Source: Pseudomonadota bacterium (lineage in GTDB: Bacteria > Pseudomonadota > Gammaproteobacteria > Burkholderiales > Thiobacillaceae). From it: DNA of 11,642 nt. A model generated the notes under the pieces. That model was given only the letters and a program-made list of their open reading frames with translations. It was not told the DNA's origin and ran no database searches. The DNA lies in the NCBI GenBank assembly GCA_021802595.1, contig JAJZRT010000059.1, forward strand, positions 1-11,642, in the 5' to 3' direction. The position numbers and the translations under genes are program-made. Shown here piece by piece: positions 6,239 through 10,544 of this stretch (position 1 is the stretch's first letter; each line of letters starts with the position of its first letter).

Positions 6239-7662
6239 GGTGCGGGGTCCTGGGTTGGGGCGTCCCCGCCCAGTGCCTTGCATAGCGCCACCCGGGCGCG
6301 CAGGCGGGCTGCCTGGATCCCGATGTCCTGCATGCGCTGGCCGAGGACGGCGCTGTTTGCTTCGAGGGTGTCGTACGGGCTGCTCAGTCCGAGTGCCTGG
6401 CGCTGTCTCGCCAGCGCACGGGTGTGTTCGGTTTCCTGCAGCGCCAGGCGCTGGGCCTGGCTGCGCTGATCGAGGCTGGCGATCAGCGCATAGGCGTCGG
6501 CAGCCTGACGCGCGGCGTTGAGGATGGTGCGGTTATACGTCGCCACCGCTGCGGCGTAATCCGCTTCCCGCATCCCCAGTTTCGCCCTCAGGGTCTGGCC
6601 GTTGAAAATCGGCAGGTGCAGGGCCGGGCCGATCGACGCCGACAGGCTGTTGGCCTGGAACAGTTTGCCCAGGTCGAGGGTTTCCAGCCCGATCATCATG
6701 CGCAGGTCCAGGTTTGGATAGAAATCCGCCCGGGCTGCGGTGCTCAGGTCGGCGGCGGCTTCCACCCGGCTGCGCAGCGCAGCCACGTCGGGCCGGCGCG
6801 CCAGCCAGTCTATCGGCAGGGGAGCGGGCAGAGGCGGGAGACGGGCATCGAGCGTGAGTGGCGGCAGCTCGGCGGTGTGGTCGGGATCCTGACCGACCAG
6901 GGCGCTCAGGCGGTAGCGCAGGGAACGCGCCTGGTATTCCAGCCCCCGGATCCGGTCCTCGTCCTGGTCCAGTTTCCTGCGGGCATCGATCAGCGGCTGT
7001 GCGCTGTCCAGCCCCAGGTCGAAACGGGCTTTGAGCAGGGCGTGTTGCCTGCGATGGTCTTGTTCCAGCGCGCGGGCGACCTGAAGCCGCGTCTCGACAT
7101 CGGCGCCTGCGAAATAGGTGTCGGCGACTGCCGCCGCCACGTTGAGGCGAACCGCCGCAACCTCGTCCCGAGCCGCCTGGCGCTCGTTGCCCGCGGCCTG
7201 CACCAGCGCCCGATTTTTGCCCCACCAGTCCAGGCTGTAGGAAAGATTCTGGGTGAGATCGGTCTGGGTGAAGGTGCTGCCGCCGATGGGGGGAGGGAAC
7301 AGGCCGTTCCGGCTCAGGTGTTCCCGGACCATCGTGGCGTCGGTTTCGTAGTGCCCCTGGGCATCCAGACGGGCCAGGCGGTCGGCTTCGTCGGCCCTGC
7401 GCAGGCGTGCCTGTGCCATCGTCCAGTCAGGATGGTCCCGCAAGGCGGTCTCGACCAGGCGATCGAGATCGGGCCGGCCGAATGCCTGCCACCAGTGGGA
7501 TGTCGAACCCTCCGTGTCATGCCGGGCTGCCGACCCCCCCAGGGCCGCGATCGTTGCCGTCACCTCGGGGGTTTTCAGGTCCGGCCTGGCCGGCAGCTCA
7601 TGCGGCAGCCGGGCGCAGCCGGCCAATATCAGAAGAACGCCTGCTGATAACCGGTTCCTCAT
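6235..7662 (-). CDS. RND/MFS efflux outer membrane lipoprotein, NodT/OprM family
   Basis: A 475-residue outer membrane channel protein. The short signal peptide MRNRLSAGVLLILAGC has a lipobox L13-A14-G15-C16, so the protein is lipidated. The mature part has the two outer membrane efflux repeats of the TolC fold: SHWWQAFGRPDLDRLVETALRDHPD starts the first, and RRPDVAALRSRVEAAADL and ARADFYPNLDLRMMIG are the family's usual second-repeat markers. It forms the exit duct for the EmrAB pump encoded directly downstream. I chose the ATG at 7662 because it starts the lipoprotein signal and overlaps the TGA of the regulator gene as ATGA; the open frame extends further upstream but without a signal. Confidence 0.93.
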   Translation of the reverse strand: MRNRLSAGVLLILAGCARLPHELPARPDLKTPEVTATIAALGGSAARHDTEGSTSHWWQAFGRPDLDRLVETALRDHPDWTMAQARLRRADEADRLARLDAQGHYETDATMVREHLSRNGLFPPPIGGSTFTQTDLTQNLSYSLDWWGKNRALVQAAGNERQAARDEVAAVRLNVAAAVADTYFAGADVETRLQVARALEQDHRRQHALLKARFDLGLDSAQPLIDARRKLDQDEDRIRGLEYQARSLRYRLSALVGQDPDHTAELPPLTLDARLPPLPAPLPIDWLARRPDVAALRSRVEAAADLSTAARADFYPNLDLRMMIGLETLDLGKLFQANSLSASIGPALHLPIFNGQTLRAKLGMREADYAAAVATYNRTILNAARQAADAYALIASLDQRSQAQRLALQETEHTRALARQRQALGLSSPYDTLEANSAVLGQRMQDIGIQAARLRARVALCKALGGDAPTQDPAP

Positions 7663-8168
7663 GCAGCCCCCCTGAACCGCCGCAAGCCTTCCAGCATCTT
7701 CCGCAACAGACGGCCGAATTCGGCCACCTCGTCCGGACTGAAGTCGGACCATTGCTGCTCGATCCGTTTCCAGATGGCAGGCAGCACCTTCAGGGTCAGT
7801 TGGCGTCCGCTTGGCGTCAACGACAATTCCACCCGCCGCCGATCCTGCGTGCAGGGGCTGCGGACAACCCAGCCCGAACCGACCAGTTCATCGATCAGCC
7901 GGGTGACATTGGTACGGGATGCGATCAGTGCCTCGCTCAGATGGCTGGGATTCAGCCGGTTGCCTTCGCTGCCCAGGATCATGGCAAGCGCCAGGAAGGT
8001 GGAACTATTGAGGCCAAACTCTGAAAGATGTTGGTTATAAACATCATCCAGATCCATGAAAACATAGAAGAACAGACGATTGAGCACGACCCGCTCCTGG
8101 GGCATGCCAAGCAATTGCCCGGAAATGCGCTGGATCCCGTTTTCGAAGTAGGTGAAGTCCAGGTTCAC
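7659..8168 (-). CDS. emrR: EmrR/MprA-like MarR-family repressor of the efflux operon
   Basis: A 169-residue winged-helix regulator. It can be laid along E. coli EmrR (176 aa, from memory) over most of its length: the N-terminal helix (RVVLNRLFFYVFMDLDDVYNQHL), the recognition helix (HLSEALIASRTNVTRLIDELVGSGW, 76-100) and the wing (DRRRVELSLTPSG, 109-121). The EmrR motif S-R-T-N-x-T-R is intact. The start is a GTG at 8168 with a weak ribosome site. An ATG at residue 22 would remove the first helix that aligns with EmrR, so I keep GTG. EmrR-type proteins repress their own pump operon until a drug binds. Being first in the operon, this one should autoregulate all four genes. Confidence 0.9.
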   Translation of the reverse strand: MNLDFTYFENGIQRISGQLLGMPQERVVLNRLFFYVFMDLDDVYNQHLSEFGLNSSTFLALAMILGSEGNRLNPSHLSEALIASRTNVTRLIDELVGSGWVVRSPCTQDRRRVELSLTPSGRQLTLKVLPAIWKRIEQQWSDFSPDEVAEFGRLLRKMLEGLRRFRGAA

Positions 8169-8224
8169 GTCTCTATGTGGCTGTCGGTGTTTGAGCTTAG
8201 TGACATGGTGCCGGAAATGGTTTC

Positions 8225-8243
8225 AATTGTAACTAATTTTAGT
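8225..8243 (-). promoter_or_regulatory. Putative promoter/operator region of the efflux operon
   Basis: The sequence upstream of the emrR-like gene turns strongly AT-rich. On the minus strand TACAAT (8230-8225) is a good -10 box, but no good -35 is present at 17 nt, which would fall in the dif XerD arm. A palindrome ACTAA-TT-TTAGT (8232-8243) lies immediately upstream of the -10 and directly abuts dif; it is a candidate MarR-type operator. An activator-dependent or weak promoter is possible. Confidence 0.35.
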
Positions 8244-8271
8244 ATTTAACATAATATACATTATGCGAAGT
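8244..8271. other. dif: dif site (XerC/XerD chromosome dimer resolution site)
   Basis: On the plus strand: XerD arm ATTTAACATAA (8244-8254), centre TATACA (8255-8260), XerC arm TTATGCGAAGT (8261-8271). Read on the minus strand, the centre plus XerD arm are identical to the E. coli dif (TGTATA then TTATGTTAAAT, from memory), and the XerC arm keeps the inner CGCATAA. Such a site occurs once per chromosome near the replication terminus, where the tyrosine recombinases XerC and XerD resolve dimers under FtsK control. It lies 75 bp upstream of the emrR-like start. Filamentous phages and satellites integrate at it, and the flank on its XerC side here is not ordinary chromosome. Confidence 0.93.
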
Positions 8272-8362
8272 ACAGGATGAGAAGCGGCAATCCGTGCCGC
8301 CTCGGAAACCCGCATTCTCTCGTCGGCAAAACCGCCCCGTTTCGGGACGGTCGTTCGGCCTG
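8255..8362 (+). repeat. Left copy of a 108-nt element-end repeat
   Basis: Aligns without gaps to 9835-9942. The first 25 nt are identical. 8280-8300 keeps a hairpin, GCGGCA (8284-8289) and TGCCGC (8295-8300). 8301-8326 is diverged. 8327-8362 matches at 33 of 36 positions and contains a near-palindrome, CCGCCCCG-TTT-CGGGACGG. The pattern of conserved blocks around a variable spacer is that of a functional non-coding signal rather than a gene. Confidence 0.85.
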
Positions 8363-8580
8363 TTCGATGATCGACCAAACCGTCATCACCGGTTTCGCGC
8401 CGGCCATCCCGGCCCTCAAGTCGGCGAACGGCTAAGTAACACTTGTCCGTTCATTCTCATTTTGCGAATTCAGACCGCCAAAACCCGCAACCTGACCCCG
8501 CGCCAGTATTGGGCTGGCGTCGAGAATCGCCCCGCAAACCCATTGACTTCGTTTTTTGCTCAACGGACAGGGGGTGCGGC
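8272..8580 (+). other. Non-coding head region of the element
   Basis: 309 bp between dif and the first element gene with no convincing gene. It holds the two conserved repeat blocks, a perfect hairpin CGCCAG (8501-8506) and CTGGCG (8514-8519) with a 7-nt loop, and a possible but weak -35 (TTGTCC near 8443) without a good -10. It may carry the promoter and replication or packaging signals of the element. Confidence 0.5.
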
Positions 8581-8796
8581 ATGAGTCATCAGGACGGAAT
8601 TTCCATCCGCCGCTTTGCCGAGCAGATCGGCGTTTCTGAGCGCTGCCTGCTGCGCTGGTGTCGGGCTGGCAAGGTCGTAGGCGCCAGAAAGCACGTTCTC
8701 ACCGGCAAGTGGGTCATTTACCCGCCCGCCAAGCTGGCGCTCGATTCGATGAACCCGATCAGCCTTCGGATGCTGTCGAAAGGCGGTGCCGCATGA
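8581..8796 (+). CDS. Small helix-turn-helix protein (MerR/excisionase-like) of the element
   Basis: A 71-residue protein. ISIRRFAEQIGVSERCLLRWCRAGKV (residues 7-32) is a helix-turn-helix, and GARKHVLTGKWVIYPPAKL (34-52) reads as the wing and strand that follow in AlpA/excisionase-type DNA-binding proteins. The C-terminal ~20 residues carry no recognised motif. An AGGGGG ribosome site lies about 9 nt before the ATG. The stop overlaps the next start as ATGA, so it is the first gene of a three-gene coupled unit. A role as a repressor or directionality factor of the element is likely by position; which one cannot be decided here. Confidence 0.78.
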   Translation: MSHQDGISIRRFAEQIGVSERCLLRWCRAGKVVGARKHVLTGKWVIYPPAKLALDSMNPISLRMLSKGGAA

Positions 8797-8981
8797 TCGA
8801 CCACGCTGACCGCCTGAACACCTGGCATCTCGACCTGGCCATCCTCGCTGACGCCATCGGCCACGTCCTGCAGGGCATCGAGGAACCCGAAGGCCTGTCG
8901 GCCACGGCCTATGTGCTGCGCTCTCGCCTCGATGAGCTGGTGGCGTCCTGCCCGTTCCCGGGCGAAGGGGGCCAGCCATGA
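8793..8981 (+). CDS. Small hypothetical protein between the HTH gene and the xafT-like gene
   Basis: A 62-residue acidic, probably helical protein: TWHLDLAILADAIGHVLQGIEEPEGLSATAYVLRSRLDELVASC (10-53) reads as two amphipathic helices joined by a short acidic turn. I recognise no family. Its reality rests on context: it starts within the ATGA at the end of the preceding gene with AAGG upstream, ends in another ATGA with the next gene, and leaves no gap. A protein of this size could bind one of its two DNA-binding neighbours; that is conjecture. Confidence 0.65.
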   Translation: MIDHADRLNTWHLDLAILADAIGHVLQGIEEPEGLSATAYVLRSRLDELVASCPFPGEGGQP

Positions 8982-9403
8982 TTGAGAAACATCGCCGCCG
9001 CAAGCAGCCGCGTCGTCACCCGCATTTCCTCTGGGCCGATCCTGAGCGCTTCCATGCCGAGCGCATGACCGCCGGCCTCACCCAGAAGCAGGCCGCCGAA
9101 TACCTGGGCGTGTCCGTCCGATCGGTGCGCAACTGGGAGACCGGCGCCAACCGCATTCCCTATCCGGCCTTCAAACTCGTCAGGATGCGCGCAAAGGCCA
9201 TCGTCCATGTCGAGGGGTGGGAAGGGTGGCGATTTGCCCGTGATGGGGCTTTGGTGACGCCTGATGGCCGTTCCTTCCAGCCGTGGGAGCTGCAAAACCT
9301 TCAGCTTGTCGTCAGCCTTGCCCGCCGCTACATGGAGGCCCGCAAGCCTGCCGCCCCGCCCGCTGTTGCGGACAAGGTCGCAGTGCTGCGGGTGGTCGCA
9401 TGA
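8978..9403 (+). CDS. xafT: VC1465/XafT-like Xer recombination activation factor
   Basis: A 141-residue protein. The basic N-terminus HRRRKQPRRHPHFLWADPERFHAERM leads into a Cro/C1-like helix-turn-helix (GLTQKQAAEYLGVSVRSVRNWETGANRIP, 33-61). A middle domain with WEGWRF and TPDGRSFQPWEL follows, then a final helix (NLQLVVSLARRYMEA). The combination of an N-terminal HPHF motif, the R-x-V-R-N-W-E-x-G-x-x-R-I-P segment, and a G-W/E-G-W then PDGR-x-F region is what I recall for the VC1465 family. Its Vibrio member XafT lets XerD act without FtsK so that TLC satellite phage can integrate and excise. Here it sits 1 kb from a dif site inside an element ending in dif-like sequence, which strongly supports the role. 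Ribosome site GAAGGGGG; the start overlaps the previous stop. Confidence 0.8.
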   Translation: MIEKHRRRKQPRRHPHFLWADPERFHAERMTAGLTQKQAAEYLGVSVRSVRNWETGANRIPYPAFKLVRMRAKAIVHVEGWEGWRFARDGALVTPDGRSFQPWELQNLQLVVSLARRYMEARKPAAPPAVADKVAVLRVVA

Positions 9404-9834
9404 GCGCCCGGAAGGCGGCAGGCAACGCCACGCGGCAGCGCGCAAGCGCGACGCGGTGGCGAGCCTGCGCCCTGACGGCATCCCGCGACGGCCTGCACCC
9501 GGCACCGCTGCCCGCACCCACCGGACAGGCTTCGGCCTGCAAGCCAAACCAGCGGACGTCCGCACCGTGGCAAGGGTTCAAGGCGACCGCCCCGAAGGGG
9601 TTCGAGCCGCCCCGCGCAGCGGGTGAACCCGTTTCCCCCGAGGCCGCCCCCAGCGGCCGAATCACAGACCCCCGCCAACCCCGAAACTTGTTCAACCCAG
9701 CCGAAGGACTTAGCATGGAAAAACCTGCCTGCGCTTCATTTCGCGTACCGTCGAAATTCGTTCCGCTCGCCGCCCTGCGGCATTTGTCAAACCCGATTCG
9801 AGGAACTTCGCGTAAGCCATTGATTCAGCGAATT
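9400..9834 (+). pseudogene. Open frame coupled to xafT; possible remnant of a replication gene
   Basis: A fourth ATGA overlap (ATG at 9400, TGA of the xafT-like gene ending at 9403) marks a possible start, and the frame stays open past the element end to 10026. The product (MSARKAAGNATRQRASATRW then Pro/Ala-rich text) shows no domain, and the DNA is packed with hairpins. In related elements I would expect a rolling-circle replication initiator (Cri/RstA-like) here. The likely reading is that the start is preserved and the body deleted. A second start at 9715 with AAGGA 6 nt upstream opens the same frame; its 40-residue in-element product is also unrecognised. Treat as unproven. Confidence 0.25.
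9426..9658. other. Hairpin cluster, possible replication origin or packaging region
   Basis: Five structures follow each other. 9426-9461 is a long imperfect stem (CGCCAC with GTGGCG outside, GCGC-GCAA-GCGC inside). 9526-9539 is CAGGC-TTCG-GCCTG. 9590-9600 is CCCC-GAA-GGGG. 9598-9630 has outer arms GGGTTC and GAACCC enclosing CCCGC-GCA-GCGGG. 9642-9658 is GGCCGC and GCGGCC with a 5-nt loop. The third and fourth overlap and are alternatives. Dense hairpins of this kind mark the intergenic origin and packaging region of filamentous phages. Confidence 0.45.
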
Positions 9835-9851
9835 TATACATTATGCGAAGT
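9805..9851. other. Right element end: dif-like half site with an inverted XerC-like arm
   Basis: XerC arm TTATGCGAAGT (9841-9851) and centre TATACA (9835-9840) match dif exactly, but the position of the XerD arm (9824-9834, TTCAGCGAATT) matches the dif arm at only 2 of 11 bases. ACTTCGCGTAA (9805-9815) is the XerC arm in opposite orientation, 10 of 11, with the one difference a G-T pair. The strand can therefore fold into an 11-bp stem with a 25-nt loop that contains ATTC-AGC-GAAT. This resembles a folded single-stranded attP. Confidence 0.7.
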
Positions 9852-9942
9852 ACAGGATGCAGACCGGCAACTTCTGCCGGTGCCTTATCCGGCCCTTTCC
9901 GCCCCTCAAAACCGCCCCGTTTCGGGTCGGCCGTTCGGTCTG
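9835..9942 (+). repeat. Right copy of the 108-nt element-end repeat
   Basis: Gap-free partner of 8255-8362. The hairpin is kept as CCGGCA (9864-9869) and TGCCGG (9875-9880): the outermost G-C pair of the left copy has become C-G, a compensated change. The conserved block 9907-9942 matches at 33 of 36. Because the similarity runs past the XerC arm into what should be chromosome, this copy is probably the head of a second element or its remnant. From 9943 to about 10030 I see nothing recognisable. Confidence 0.8.
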
Positions 9943-10039
9943 GGCGCGGTGTTCGACGCTCAGGGTGGCCGGCTCGCCGAAGCCGCCATCCAGTTTGTCC
10001 GATCGCCGCAGACTCCTCGTGACTGATGCAGTCCAACCA

Positions 10040-10068
10040 TTGACTCGCATGCGCATTGCCCCTAGGCT
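10040..10068 (+). promoter_or_regulatory. Possible promoter of the metal-efflux gene cluster
   Basis: TTGACT (10040-10045) and TAGGCT (10063-10068) are spaced by 17 nt. The -35 is good and the -10 poor, a pattern seen when a MerR-type or two-component activator assists. The predicted transcript start would fall at or next to the ATG at 10076, implying a leaderless or nearly leaderless message. Confidence 0.3.
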
Positions 10069-10075
10069 CCGACCC

Positions 10076-10480
10076 ATGTTCCGGAAACAGACATGCCGCC
10101 TGATCGCCTTCCTGTGCACTGCCATGCTGTTCTGGAGTCAGCTTGCGGTCGCAGCGTATGCCTGTCCGCGGGATTTATCAGTCCTTGCCTCGCCCGCGGT
10201 TTTCATGCAGGACATGCCTGCGGACTGCACCGGCGACATGGGCGACATGGACATGGACGCCAAGCCATCGCCGCTGTGCAAGGCGCATTGCGACCCCTCC
10301 GCCCAGGCGGATCACCGGGCGTCCCTCGATATTCCGCCGCTGGCCCTGATGAGCGCGGCGCCCGTACCGCTGATCGACCTCTCGGCACAACCCGCTGCCC
10401 GAGTCTGTCCCCTCCGTCCGGCATGGCTGGCGGACGCGTCTCCGCCGCTTCGCATCCAGTTCCAGGTCTTCCGCATTTAA
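10076..10480 (+). CDS. Small secreted Cys/His/Met protein heading a metal-efflux operon (CopL-like context)
   Basis: A 134-residue protein with a signal peptide (FRKQTCRLIAFLCTAMLFWSQLAVAAYA, cleavage near residue 29). The mature part has possible metal ligands clustered near its start: C30, C51, a run of Asp/Met (GDMGDMDMDAK, 53-63), then C68-K-A-H71-C72. The remainder is low in ligands. Short exported proteins of this kind often precede the outer membrane gene of copper/silver or cobalt/zinc RND pumps; here the TolC-family gene starts 64 bp downstream. Binding of copper in the periplasm is inference. I chose the ATG at 10076 because it opens the signal peptide; an in-frame ATG at 10049 would add nine residues. 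Confidence 0.65.
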   Translation: MFRKQTCRLIAFLCTAMLFWSQLAVAAYACPRDLSVLASPAVFMQDMPADCTGDMGDMDMDAKPSPLCKAHCDPSAQADHRASLDIPPLALMSAAPVPLIDLSAQPAARVCPLRPAWLADASPPLRIQFQVFRI

Positions 10481-10544
10481 TCTTCCCTGTCGTCGAGCGC
10501 GTGCCGTCGCGGCATGCTGTCTTGTTCAACTAGGGAAGACCATC

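Larger units (their letters stand above)
8255..9834 (+). mobile_element. 1,580-bp Xer-exploiting satellite element (TLC-phage-like) integrated at dif
   Basis: The element is bounded by two direct copies of the dif centre plus XerC arm and the adjoining sequence (8255-8279 and 9835-9859 are identical), exactly 1,580 bp apart. Inside are three coupled small genes, the last like the Xer activation factor XafT of Vibrio TLC satellite phage, followed by a hairpin-rich non-coding stretch. The left end makes a complete dif with the chromosomal XerD arm. The right end lacks a XerD arm, as reported for the TLC attP. No integrase gene is present, which fits use of host XerC/XerD. No structural genes and no recognisable replication initiator are present, so it is either a satellite that depends on a helper or a deleted remnant. 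Exact ends within the 6-bp centre cannot be fixed. Confidence 0.8.

Noticed and set aside
5066..6469. 467-residue plus-strand open frame opposite emrA and the outer membrane gene
   Set aside because: Crosses the junction of two well-supported genes on the other strand and shows no family motifs.
6424..7647. 407-residue plus-strand open frame opposite the outer membrane factor gene
   Set aside because: Low-complexity antisense shadow; the minus-strand frame has a lipobox and two efflux repeats.
8294..8584. 96-residue open frame in the element head region
   Set aside because: No ribosome site, no domain, and it overlaps conserved hairpins and repeat blocks that look non-coding.
9312..9716. 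Minus-strand open frames over the hairpin cluster
   Set aside because: Cys/Gly/Arg-rich text without motifs, no ribosome site, and antisense to the end of the xafT-like gene.
8272..9834. Search for an integrase, transposase or coat gene in the element
   Set aside because: No tyrosine or serine recombinase, DDE transposase, Zot-like or coat protein frame is visible on either strand; integration must rely on host Xer or have been lost.
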